Made by a program: the position numbers and the translations under genes
Shown here: positions 1 through 13,200 of the stretch, piece after piece
Numbering within the stretch: the first letter of the stretch is position 1
How the letters are laid out: every line of letters begins with the position of its first letter
Assembly (NCBI GenBank): GCA_030386875.1
Contig: CM059570.1
Coordinates: forward strand, 34,339,422 to 34,403,421
Origin: Morinoia aosen
Taxonomy: Eukaryota; Arthropoda; Malacostraca; Amphipoda; Talitridae
Direction of reading: 5' to 3'
DNA length: 64,000 nucleotides
Notes under the pieces: generated by a model
The model's input: only the letters and a program-made list of their open reading frames with translations
Told to the model about the DNA's origin: nothing
Databases searched by the model: none

Positions 1-1937
1 ACACAACACACTTAGATCTGGCACACAACACACTTAGATCTGGCACACAACACACTTAGATCTGGCACACAACACACTTAGATCTGGCCCACAACACACT
101 TAGATCTGGCACACAACACACTTAGATCTGGCCCACATCACACTTAGATCTGGCACACAACACACTTAGATCTGGCACACAACACACTTAGATCTGGCAC
201 ACAACACACTTAGATCTGGCACACAACACACTTAGATCTGGCACACAACACACTTAGAACTGGCACACAACACACTTAGAACTGGCACACAACACACTTA
301 GATCTGGCACACAACACACTTAGATCTGGCACACAACACACTTAGATCTGGCACACAACACACTTAGATCTGGCACACAACACACTTTGATCTGGCACAC
401 AACACACTTTGATCTGGCACACAACACACTTTGATCTGGCACACAACACACTTTGATCTAGCACACAACACACTTAGATCTGGCACATAACACACTTAGA
501 TCTGGCACATAACACACTTAGATCTGGTCCACAACACACTTAGATCTGGTCCACAACACACTTAGATCTGGCACACAACACACTTAGATCTGGCACACAA
601 CACACTTAGATCTGGTCCACAACACACTTAGATCTGGCACACAACAAACTTAGATCTGGCACACAACACACTTAGATCTGGTCCACAACACACTTAGATC
701 TGGCACACAACACACTTAGATCTGGTCCACAACACACTTAGATCTGGCACACAACACACTTAGATCTGGTCCACAACACACTTTGATCTGGCACACAACA
801 CACTTAGATCTGGCACACAACACACTTAGATCTGGCACACAACACACTTAGATCTGGTCCACAACACACCTAGATCTGGCACACAACACACTTAGATCTG
901 GCACACAACACACTTAGATCTGGCACACAACACACTTAGATCTGGCACACAACACACTTAGATCTGGCACACAACACACTTAAATCTGGTCCACAACACA
1001 CTTAGATCTGGTCCACAACACACTTAGATCTGGCACACAACACACTTAGATCTGGTCCACAACACACTTAGATCTGGCACACAACACACTTAGATCTGGT
1101 CCACAACACACTTAGATCTGGCACACAACACACTTAGATCTGGCACACAACACACTTAGATCTGGCACACAACACACTTAGATCTGGCACACAACACACT
1201 TAGATCTGGCACACAACACACTTAGATCTGGCACACAACACACTTAGATCTGGCACACAACACACTTAGATCTGGTCCACAACACACTTAGATCTGGCAC
1301 ACAACACACTTAGATCTGGCACACAACACACTTAGATCTGGCACACAACACACTTAGATCTGGCACACAACACACTTAGATCTGGCACACAACACACTTA
1401 GATCTGGCACACAACACACTTAGATCTGGCACACAACACACTTAGATCTGGTCCACAACACACTTAGATCTGGTCCACAACACACTTAGATCTGGCACAC
1501 AACACACTTAGATCTGGCACACAACACACTTAGATCTGGCACACAACACACTTAGATCTGGTCCACAACACACTTAGATCTGGCACACAACACACTTAGA
1601 TCTGGCACACAACACACTTAGATCTGGCACACAACACACTTAGATCTGGTCCACAACACACTTAGATCTGGCACACAACACACTTAGATCTGGCACACAA
1701 CACACTTAGATCTGGCACACAACACACTTAGATCTGGCACACAACACACTTAGATCTGGCACACAACACACTTAGATCTGGCACACAACACACTTAGATC
1801 TGGCACACAACACACTTAGATCTGGCACACAACACACTTAGATCTGGCAAACAACACACTTAGATCTGGTCCACAACACACTTAGATCTGGCACACAACA
1901 CACTTAGATCTGGTCCACAACACACTTAGATCTGGCA
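1..1937. repeat. 22-bp satellite/minisatellite array
   Basis: About 88 head-to-tail copies of a 22-bp unit whose core is CACACTTAGATCTGG, so nearly every copy carries a BglII-type AGATCT palindrome. The array is already under way at base 1 and stops at GGCATGCTACAC near 1937. Variants cluster: a run with CTTAGAACTGG near 250-295, a run of four with CTTTGATCTGG near 385-460, and TCCACAAC units scattered from about 530 onward. It lies on the 3' side of the last visible DOCK exon, so it may be intronic. No coding role is apparent. Confidence 0.97.
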
Positions 1938-2360
1938 TGCTACACTGTACAATTCTACCTCCTCATCTTACACAAATGTTGAAGCACAGGTCACTCAAGC
2001 CACAGTAACCGAATACTTTCCATTCCTTTTGCGAAAAGAAACAAAACGTCGCACAAAAAAGAGATGAATGACATGCTACAGCTCGTGAAAGTGCTATACG
2101 CTCTCTAATGTACTGGGTAAAAACTATTTGAGTACACGGGTGAATTAGAATATTTTATCACTTCCACCTATATTCTCAACAAGAAAATGTGCAAGACACT
2201 GTTCTCAAAATTTTCAATCAAAAATTGAAAGAAAAGACTATTTGCACTTACACACCCTTTATTCAGAGTGTACTCAGGCAAGCACTAAGTACCGCACTTA
2301 TATCTGTTCACATTATCCCTACACTTGAAACCGTGAATATACTGTACATATCATTCTTGG
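1938..2360. other. AT-rich sequence, nothing recognised
   Basis: Single-copy-looking AT-rich sequence between the satellite and the next mobile element. Short ORFs here have no recognisable similarity and no exon-like composition. It is presumably intron of the DOCK gene, whose later exons must lie further left. Confidence 0.5.
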
Positions 2361-3501
2361 TTAAGGGGGTCCTCCGGAAAAAAAATTTTTTTGCTCCGAT
2401 TGGTCTGAAACTTGGTGAGTATATGTAGTATTGCAAGACAAACGTATTTGAACTCGAAATTTTTTATTTAGGCCTTAGTTTTTCCGAAAAATTTGATAAA
2501 TAGGTTTTTTGGGTCATTTTTATCCATATTTCAAAAGAATAGAAGTCATTGAGTTTTTATGCTAGAACAAATTCAAAGACAGTTTTGGAATCCTTGAAAC
2601 ATTTCTAACAAAGATATGATCGGGGATTTTGCATATTTTTTCTTACATTTTTTATATGCAAAAATTTATCAATATATCAAAAAAAACCTACATTTTTGGA
2701 TTTGAACTATTATAAAAAAAAATATAAGGTAAAAATGAAAAAAGTGGATTCATAACTTTGTTAGAAATGTTTCAAGGATTCCAAAACTGTCTTTGTTTTC
2801 TACCTAGCATAAAAACTCAATGACTTCTATTCTTTTGAATTTTGAAAATGAGTAACTTTACAGTATAAGGCATAAACCAAATATTTTGTTTTAGTGTGAT
2901 ATACTGGAAAATTTATGTAATTGAATGCTGTTTTCATTTTTATTTCGATAATCTCCATGCATAACATCATATTCACACTGTGAATTGTAAAAAAAAAATG
3001 AAAAAATTTAAACAATTTTTTTTCATTTTATAAAAATTACGAAATTTTTTGTTTTCAATCTGATTCTTATGAAATTTGACTATTATATGTAACTTTTGAA
3101 AAGAAACACAATTTCTTCTATACATTTTTTTGATTCAGGTCTTAGTTTTTGAAAAAATTCGACATATTGGTTTTAAGTCCACTGGTATTGATATTTCTAA
3201 AGAATAGAACTCATTGAGTTTTTATGCTAGAACAAAAACAAAGACAGTTTTAGAATTCTTGGAACATATCTAACAAAAGTACATTCACAAATTTTATATT
3301 TCTTCTTTTGTTTTCTTTTTATATGGGGTCGAAATGGGCTCAAAAATTTAAGATTTTGGTCCCCTTACCCCTCCCCTAGGGGGGGATCTTTTGTCCGTAG
3401 AGCCATGAAATTTTAGGACCGAATAGTCCACCACCTAAGGGTTCTTTTTCAACAATAAAATGAAAAATGACCATCAGAGAGAAAAGGGTAAGCCCCCTTA
3501 A
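2361..3501. mobile_element. TTAA-flanked non-autonomous element with internal hairpin
   Basis: TTAA at 2361-2364 and 3498-3501 flanks a segment starting GGGGGT and ending GCCCCC, the layout of a piggyBac-type target duplication with short inverted ends. Inside, 2525-2640 and 2752-2840 are inverted copies of each other: the block around ATAGAAGTCATTGAGTTTTT and the block around GGAATCCTTGAAACATTTC recur in reverse complement. A third degenerate copy lies at 3195-3290. No transposase is encoded. The same hairpin sequence reappears at 8700-10165. Confidence 0.6.
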
Positions 3502-4115
3502 GTAAGCCTGCACAAATGAATCATTCAAGAGCAAGTTCAAAATACAAAATTTGCTCATGACCTAAAACAATGAGTGGATTGTTTACGGGATCAAAGCTCG
3601 GCAATTATTTTGACAACAAGGAACATTTAAGGTAAATGAAATGAATTAGTCCTAGAGATGAAGTATAAAAAAAGATTCGTGTAGTTCCGCGGATTTCTCT
3701 CCTCCAAAATTCAAGTAGAAAAGAGAGGGAAAGGCCTGCAAAGCCACAGAATTAAGCTGCAATACACTACAACATCAAGCAAACTGTGAAAGCACAAAGC
3801 TAAAGTTATTTACTCTTGGGTAATCGCAATTTCTTAATACATACTGACGAGGACACGTACAAGTATTTCCAGCAACCCTGCCTTTTAGCAAAAAAGTGAC
3901 TCTCAAAAGCTGTACAAATTCCTCACCGAGTGTGACATCCCAAGTATGCTATGTTGAATTTTCACAACATCTTGCTAAGACGCCTCATGACTTGCATACA
4001 CTCACCAAAAATCTATTTAGTGCTTCAGACCAATCAAAACATAGCTAAGTGATGTTCTTTACTATGTGTGAATGTATGAGTCGAATATGTTTTACAAGAA
4101 AGATCGGAGACCCAC
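3502..4115. other. Intronic sequence, no feature seen
   Basis: Sequence 3' of DOCK exon 15. I looked for the next DOCK exon on the minus strand and found no stretch matching the family, so the following exon probably lies left of this window or is too diverged for me to see. Confidence 0.5.
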
Positions 4116-4278
4116 CTGGGAGCCTAGAACTTTTTCCTTCTGCACAAGGAGGAGCTGGGCAAAGGAGTCAAAGAGGTTAGCGACATCTGTCCTGAAGGAG
4201 TCTTCGTTGGTTCCACCCATCGCGCGCACGAACAGCAACCGCGACTGGATGCTGAACTTGAAAATGAACTCCAAGGCT
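4116..4278 (-). CDS. spg: DOCK3/4 exon 15 (last one visible)
   Basis: Acceptor TTGAACAG, donor GTGGGT, ends in phase 0. Residues 746-799 read [19 protein letters not shown] and [14 protein letters not shown], matching the ALEYLFKFIVQSR segment of DOCK3. The gene must continue to lower coordinates. Confidence 0.93.
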
Positions 4279-7200
4279 CTGTTCAATGCATTACAACACA
4301 TGTTAGTATCATGAATAGAGACATTATCCATGAAAAAAGTTGACCTTGGTCCCAATTTTCAATGCAATGGAACTCCGCACACAAGCCAGTAAATGCTATA
4401 AAGGTTGAATCTTAACACGACAGCAAGCCCTAAAGCCCAACAAAGGCTACCAGAAAGCACTTCGAGTGTATTGAATGAATTAAATTGAACCATGCTCCAC
4501 GTTATACCTTAACACAGAGCAGTTGTATTTAGGTAACTCACGCAAGTCCGTTTTTTCACTACACTTCACTAAGTTAGGAAAAATCAACAACAGTCACAAT
4601 TTAGCCGCGGTGCCTCGTTCTTAGTGAGGCAGTGTGGAGAATAATAATTTACCTATATCACATTGTCTTAAGGTGAGTGAGGCAGTGTGAAGTACAGTGA
4701 CTTACCTAAAGCAGCGAATGATGGGCTCCTGCTTCTCTGTCTGCGGACACAAGTCAGCAAGGTGTTTCACGCAGCTGATGAGGCCTTTGTGGACCAGCGC
4801 CGCCGCGAAGTGGCCGGTGATGTACGCGTCCATGACAGGGTTGAAATGCTCGAACTTGCGTTCCTCCAACATCGAGAAAATGAGAACCAGCGAGTGGAAG
4901 ACGTGTCCTGAGTGCTGCGTGCTGTTGCCCTCCTCAGTACTGAACATAGAGAACAGCGCGTCGAGAACGTCTTGCAGAAACTTGACGATTTCCTGGCCGT
5001 CCACTCGTTCCAGGCGACTCAGCGTCTCGCCGATGCCTTCAGGATCGCTTTTCCAGCGAAGTAAGGACAGCAGGTCAACTGGAAGAGGAGCCAGAAGTTA
5101 ATGATGTCATCTTCAGGAGGTAAAGAGATGTTGAACGAAGTGTAAGAACATTCTTTTGAACGTCGCTGTTACATACAATTTACAAATGAAGCCACAAATA
5201 TAGTGCTTGACAGCAAGCTATTTCTCCACTATTCAACGCTCATGCCGGTGTAATTATTTAACTTACAATACTTCTACAAGCTTGAAATCAAAATTAACTC
5301 TTAGCGTAAACTTTATACAACACTGGAGAAGTGGTGATAAATCTAATCCTGAATCTTGTGATACAGTAATGCATAAAATCTCAAACAATAGCCTATTCAA
5401 GTACCTCTCTTAGCTTAGAAGAGCACACTTGGTCCATGGTAAATAATTAATTTGCTATACACAGTCCTAACAAATGAGAACCAACCAACGGAATAACCAC
5501 CATTGCAGAGAATAACTTGTTTAAAAAACAAATAAGTTATGTTAATAAGACAACACACAAACACAAAGATTTCCCCACACAAATACACCAAGACTGACCA
5601 ATTTGAGCCAAGACTGACCATTTTGTGTAAGTTTGGTGGAGCAGAGCTCGGTCTCGATGACGATGAACTCCCTGACGGAGCGCTGGAAAGAGAGGGAGTA
5701 GACGCAGTCGAGTGCGGTGCGTGTGAGGAAGGGGCTACTGAGGTACTCAGCAGGGCACGCCAGGCGAGCCCTGTCCTCACACTTGTACACGCACAGCTCG
5801 TGGCTGGAGTCGCGCAGCGTCGTGCCGCCCTCCGCCTCCATCAGACGTACAAACGAGAACCCGAACAGTTTCTTCTCATTTTTCTCACGAGCTGCACAGT
5901 CAGAGTTTAGCTTATCCGCACAGCACATTGCAAATGTTTTCCAGATGTACATTCACAAATGAGTTATTGATTATTTTGGATCTAGTTTTACTAGAAGTGA
6001 AGAACAGTTTTTTAGTTCTTCATGTGACCTGCATAAGCAAAGTTTACATTTTGCATGAAGCCCGCTACATAATGTATAACAAGAAATGCATTCATCAAGG
6101 CCACTGGTCACATTTAGCTCAAACAGAAGTGAGAATTTCACCAAAAAGAAATGATGAATAGATCTAATTCACCCTGATAATGGCAATATAGTTCTACAGA
6201 AATATTTGTACAGTGTAAGAAATTTCCATTCAAATTGACCGACATCGAGAATTTAAAACACCAATATTATAAATATGTTAGATATGATGGCAGTTCAGCA
6301 AGCTCAGAGGAGAGTGTGTTACCTGAGGAAGATGTGAAATACAGGGGAGTATTATTGGTATTGCGTGACACAGACAATACTTCAGAAAATATAAAAATAA
6401 ACGTAGAGTCATTACAATCACACAGTTTATAAGCTGCAGCATTCAACACCAACAGCAGGGACTAATCAAAACACCACTACAACCAGACCAGGCACAAGCC
6501 GCACAACCACACAGGCACAAACCACAGCACTCCAGGACAAGCTACCGTAAAACCATTGACACAACAGGCACAAGCCACCATCACCACACAACAAGACTCA
6601 AGACACAGCACCACTATAATCAAACCGGGCACATCTGGAACATACCACAACACAACTTTAACAAAAACGGGAGCATACCACAGCACCACCACAACCAAAC
6701 CAGGAACAAGACGCACCACCGTCATTGCCACCATCACACTAGGTGCTATCCACAACATCACACAATTACGCCACAACACCATACACAAACCACAACACCA
6801 TACACAAACCACAACACCATACACAAACCACAACACCATACACAAACCACAACACCATACACAAACCACAACACCATACACAAACCACAACGACACCATA
6901 CAGAGCACAACAACACCACACACAAGCCACACCACCACACACAGCACAGCCAAAACACCATACACAAATCACAACGACACCATACAGAGCACAACAACAC
7001 CACACACAAGCCACACCACCACACACACAGCACAGCCACAACACCATACACAAACCACAACGACACCATACAGAGCACAACAACACCACAGACAAGCCAC
7101 ACCACCACACACAGCACAGCCACAACACCATACACAAACCACAACGACACCATTCAGAGCACAACAACACTGAACACAAGCCACACCACCACACACAGCA

Positions 7201-10200
7201 CAGCCACAACACCATACACAAGCCACAACACCATACACAAGCCACAACGACACCGTTCAGAGCACAACACCACACACAAGCCACACCACCACACACAGCA
7301 CAGCCACAACACCATACACAAACCACAACGACACCATACAGAGCACAACAACACCACACACAAGCCCCACCACCACACACAGCACAGCCACAACACCATA
7401 CACAAATCACAACGACACCATTCAGAGCACAACAACACCACACACAAGCCACACCACCACACACACAGCACAGCCACACCCAACTCACTGGAACAGTGGC
7501 GGTACTCGAAGCGAAGGTGCGCGCCAGCAAAGCGGTCAATGGGGATGGCGACTTTGATGCACTCCCCCCACCGCGGCGTGTTGTTGTGGTACAGCACCAC
7601 GGAGCTGTACTCGCTGCATGGGTCGCATCCCGTCGCTCCCGATATACACTGTGCGCACAAATGATTACGCTGCTAATGTGATTTCTGTTGACCAATGTTG
7701 AGTGTTCAAAAAAAAAAACGATATACACTGCACACAAATAATTACTCTGTTAACGTGATTCGTAGAGTGATATTGAGTGTTCAAGAAAACTATAACTCAT
7801 GTGGAATAGGAAACCCCTACTGAGAGCATTAAGAGCTTGAATATATTCATCAAAATGTATGCCTTTGACCAATTTTACCACATTGTAAATTAGCCAACAC
7901 GCAGGTCCAACACTAAAAAACTATAGAGGCAAGTATGAACGTAATAGTCTCCACAACAGACAAACAATAGAGGCAATAGTCTTCACAAAGTAAACTAAAT
8001 ACAATACTGATATCGACAAGCTCGATTATCTTTCAACCGACAAGAAGGAAAGCACTACTCACATATATGGGCGCCCCAGTGGAGTCCACGGCAACAACGG
8101 TGACCTCAATGTTTTTGCCGACGCTCTTACCACCGCGCTCAAACTCGCCGTAGCTGAGCGTGAGGTAGAGGTCGTTCCTGACGTCGCCAGGCATGATCAC
8201 GTCAGAGAAGCCAATCTTGCTTGTGGGCCTCACGTTCTTTAGGAGCAGCGGGTGTTCTTTGATGACCGTGTCCAGCTCGCCTGACAGCACCCGCACGCTC
8301 ACCACCAGCCCTGGTCACGGTGAACACGTAGTGAAGTACATGAATACGATGCAGCACTGGTGCTGCAAAAATTGTGTGAATTGATATATGAAGACCGAAT
8401 GTTAAGGGAAACGAATGTTAATTCCTACCAAAAACAAAAGATTCATTTCCATTTGGAAATAACATCTCGCTTGAAGAAAACTTTAGAATATGAATTCCAG
8501 TACGTCATTAGTGGTATGACGGAACAAATGAGGTGAAACTGTGAAAATAACATTTGCTTGAAATAAATTTTTTACAAGTTGTCAACTTCCGATCAAAAAA
8601 TAGCATTACAAAATAGAACAAACATTGACTATTTATTGAGATAACGCTGTAATTTTCTACATAAAGATCTAATAGTGAAAAATATTTCATTCACTTCAAG
8701 TGGGGACAACCCAGCAATTTATAATTTTTTGGCCGATCGTTTTTAAATTTGCAAAATAGGCCTATATGTATTTTTAAAAAAGAAGCACTTTGCGTATGTA
8801 ACTGTTTCGATTTTGGCCTTAGTTTTTGAGAAAATCGAAATACAGTGGTACCTCGGTTCTCGACCGCCTCTATACTCGACCAAATCGGTTCTCGACCAAA
8901 AAATTCGAGTAGAAAATGCTTTGAACCTCGAACAGATTGTCGGTACTCGACTAGCCGAGTCGACCCGAACGCGCTCCTCGGCCAGCGGGTAAGCAATAGT
9001 TAGACTTTGATCGTGAACGGAGTAAGACGTACGCAGTTTGTTCGAATACTGTATTTCTTTCCAGATTTAAACTTTTTCGTGTTGCTCTAGCCCTTAATTA
9101 TGGGTCCAAAGAAAGACAGTGATAAGGGGAAGGCAAAGAGGAAAATAGTGAGGACCACTATTGAACTGAAGAAGAAAATTATATTGCAAAATATGAAAGT
9201 GGTGTACGAGTGTCCGACCTCGCGTTGCAGTACGAAATGGCAAAGTCAACCATTTCCACAATCTTGAAGCATAAGGAAGTGTTAAAGAAAGCTGATGTTG
9301 CAATGGGAGTGCCAGGAATTAGTAAGCAAAGGCCTCAGATAATGGAAGAAATGGAGAAGTTGTTTCTTATCTTCACCAAGAAAAAGATGTTGGCAGGGGA
9401 CAGCATTAGTGAAGCTCTCATCTGTAAAAAAGCTCTTCAAATTTACGAAGATGTATGGATGTATTGCTTTGTTTATCGTTATCATGTACTGCTTGTGCAC
9501 ATTTACGTCTTCATTGTTGTTTAGATACACGTTCTTTTGATATTTTAGGTATTTTTCTTAATGGTAGGAATGGATTAAATTACTTTCCATTATTTCTTAT
9601 GGGAAAATTGGTTTCGGTTCTCGACCACCACCTCAGAAGGGATTATGGTTGAGTACCGAGGTACCACTGTACTAGCTTTTTATATAGTTTTTTTCGGACA
9701 TTTTGAAAGAATAGAAGTCAATGAGTTTTCATGCTAGAAAAAAAAGTTTTGGAATCCTTGTAACATTTTTAACAAACTAAGGTTCCAGTTTTCCCAAATT
9801 TTACATTCAATTTTTTATCACGGTTCAACATTACCAAAAAAGTGTTTTTTATTACTTCGAAAATCGCATATCAAAAGAAAACTAAAAAAAAATTGAAAAT
9901 CTGGATTTATTAGTTTGTTAGAATTGTTACAAGGATTCAAAAACTGCGCTTCTTTTTCTAGCATGAAAATTCATTGACTTCAATTCTTTTGAATTGTCCA
10001 AGAAAATTATATAAAAAACTAATATTTCCATTTTCTCAAGAACTAAGACCAAAATTGATTAAGTTACAGGAGCAAAATGCGTTTCTTTTCAAAAATTACA
10101 ATTACTGGGCTAATTTTAGAATAATCAACTACAAATAAAAAATCGCAGGGTCGCACCCCTCAAAACCCAGACCGGATGTTACCAGATAGAAGCGGCAGCT

Positions 10201-13200
10201 ATAGAATTATGGCCTGTCTGCTGAGTCAGCGGCGCGAGAAAACGCACACCAATTAACAGAAGCGCACGCCCGACATAACTCGAACAAGAAACTCCCCTTC
10301 AATGACATTTCTTTTTCTAAATCCGTTGAAACTAGGCAACAGCAGCAAATATTTTCACTTCAATCACACTGAATGTTAAGATTTTAAATACACAGATTTG
10401 CAAACTATTCACTACAAACTATAATCATCACAGGAATTGAAAATGAGTAGTCGGAAAACATTCGATAGAATGACGGGTTCAACAGAAAGATAAACTGATG
10501 GAGCAGCAACGAAAATGCTGAGCAGAGCAAAATGCACTGAAAAGGCCAAGCTAGCGATAGTGAGAGCCAAGTATAACTTTTCTACGTAAGAAGTTGAGGG
10601 AAGCGTTAGCATTTAGAAAGTTATTCTTTAATATTAAACCTAGAACAATGAAATTTGGTATACTAATAGGATATGCAATTGGAAATCATTTGTCTTCCAT
10701 AAAATAATGCGATTTTCCCCATAGAAAACGAGGTATTCATAGAAAACGAGATTTGCTGGATTTTTTTCAAAATGCATCCCCTCCAATAGTTTTAGACTAA
10801 AAAAAGTAATTTTAGTGTGTCATTGGATGCGGAAAGACTTGTCAACTCCATAAACTAACATGGCATTCTCAAAACTTTAGTTTGAAGTTGAAAAAACATG
10901 AAAAATTCCAAGGCATGTCTTCTTTCATAAAATTCCGTACCTTATGACGTCACAACATTTGATTTTTATCAAAAGTTAATTTTGAACTGCCATTTTCGTT
11001 TTTGGAATGCCCACGCCTTTCTACATCCAATGATACCAAAATCATTACTGTAGCCAGGGTGCGTACAGGCTCTGAGGTTCAAAATTCCACTACTTTTTCA
11101 TGACTTTTTATGCCAACCAAATCACATTTTCACTACCTCTCTCTGCCCAAAATAATGTCACACAAAGTTAAATTGCAGCACAATAAATGTATTTCAGTCA
11201 TAAACTTCACAGAACATTCATCATTACTTGCAGGTCTTGTTTTCATAAATGTGTAAATGATCATCACAACACCAAACAGTCATGCTGGACAGTTCAATAG
11301 CATCTGCTATGCATTTGCCAGTGCATTAAGTTTGTCATTAATTTCCGCATTCAGCCCCTTGAGTTGTTCTTGCTTGTCTTTGGCTGATTTCCTCAATGCA
11401 TTTGACTTTGCCAGTAGGCGCAAATCATTCTTGTCCTCTGCCTTCCGTGCAAAGCTGTCAGCATCCTCCACCAGCGCTTGCAGACTCTCCTCCATCCTCT
11501 TCCGTTTTGTCTTCAGGTTCTCCACTTTATCCAGTTCTCTCTTCCTCTTCTCTCCCTTCTTCTGCTTCTCTGCCTCTTCCTTCTTTTGATCCAGGTAGTG
11601 TTGATAGCGCTGTCTGCCCTGTGAAGCTGAAAAGAGGAGTTTCTTGGAAATGTCAACCTTGGAGATACCTCCTACATGTTTGATGTGGTCCATGACCACT
11701 CTCTGCGCCACGATGGTGTTCTCACCCATGTTGACTTCCATGAGCTGCTTGCTCACAGAAAAGCCCCTTTCCACTGAAGCCTGGCCATGTGACAGGACCA
11801 GTAGCATCTTCACAACCAGCCACAGTTTCTTGAGGGAGGATGTGGCCAGCTGGCTGCTCCAGAAGACATCTAGCCAATCAGTGTCTTGCTGAAAACTGTT
11901 GAAAGTGCAGATCTTCCTCTGTGCCTCATCAAAGAACTCTGAAAACTGGCTCATCACCTCATCGATGTCACCCTGTGGTAGCCTCTTAGCATCGCTGAGC
12001 AGCTGCAGACAGTTTTTCAGCATGGACTTGGTCTTCTCTCTCTTTGTGCGATCCACAAAGACACTTGGCACCAGCCAGCCCATGTTTCGGGCCATGTTTC
12101 AATGCCTCATCGAAGAGGAGGACGAAACCGTCTGCAGTTTTGGCCCTCTCCTTCAGCACACTTGAGAAATGAGGGGCCAGTCCAAATGTCGTCAGATAGG
12201 CGCATTTCTTTTCACTCATGGTGAACTTGCTGGCTGTGAGGGAATCCTCAAACATTGAGGCGAAAAGCCAAGGAGTCTGGTTTGAGCACTTGAAGGACAG
12301 GTGCGATGCTACGGTCTTCAACGCCCAAAGCGTCTCGGCCTTCAGGACTTTGTCCCTTTGCACAAAGTCAGTTAGAGCCGTTTTCTTGCGACAGCACTGA
12401 CAGGTGCAAGTTTTGACTGATGGCGATGAAGTAGAGGTACTAGCAGACTCTGGTACTGCTGGCACGGTCTCACTGCTCTCAGTCTGAGCCTCCGAACTGC
12501 CCTCAGCAGGCGTCGGAGGATCGGTCGATGGTTGGGAAGTCACGAAAAAATCCCCGATCTTCGGGTTGGCAAGTCTCGTCGTCTGAGCTTTCACGTTCTT
12601 GGCATGCTTTGTTCCCTTTGCATGACTCCTCACCGCCGCTATTCCATTGTTGGCGATGTCGAACTCCGACTCGCACGCGGTGCAAACCGCCATTGTTTTC
12701 AGTTTGGGATGCGGTGCTATCCATTGTTGAAAATCTTTGTCTCGCAACCACAAGTTGTTGAAAGAACAACTGCCTGGCATGACGATAATTCCTCAGCTCA
12801 GTCTCGGCACCGTAACTCTAGTCACACACACACGGGATGGTCAAGACCGATGATAAAAACTCAGCTCGAAAATGTTCAACAGTGGCGACAGGTCAACAAT
12901 GGTCCGAGCGAGCGCGTGTCTTCAGTCACACTGAGCGCGTTTGGTTTCACGTGACGCCTGAGAACCAATCAAAATCGCGGACACTAAAGACGTAGCTGTA
13001 TCAACCAATCAGAGCCCAAGTAATACTCGAAGGTTACTGACAACGCCTCGCTCAACGCGGACCAAACGGAACGAAAATTTTCAACAGTAAAATTTTCTTT
13101 TCACGAAAATCCTAAAATTTCATGACTTTCGATGACCATTTTTAAAATTCCACTACTTTCGAGGCCTTGAATTTTATTTTCGAAATTCAACTACTTTCCA

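Larger units (their letters stand above)
8700..10165. mobile_element. Foldback/hairpin repeat element, host of the Tigger copy
   Basis: Outer parts 8700-8842 plus 9672-9790 and 9900-10165 are inverted copies of each other: GAATAGAAGTCAATGAG at 9705 against its reverse complement near 9975-9985, and GGAATCCTTGTAACA at 9748 against 9920-9945. The sequence is related to the hairpin of 2361-3501. Ends are approximate (TGGGGACAACCC left, GGTCGCACCCC right). No protein is encoded outside the nested Tigger. Confidence 0.55.

Noticed and set aside
1-1937. CRISPR array
   Set aside because: Units are contiguous with no unique spacers, and the genome is eukaryotic.
6556-7737. Thr/His/Gln-rich and Cys/Val/Trp-rich ORFs
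   Set aside because: Pure translation of the intron 12 minisatellite on both strands; the only real coding part is exon 12 at 7489-7648.
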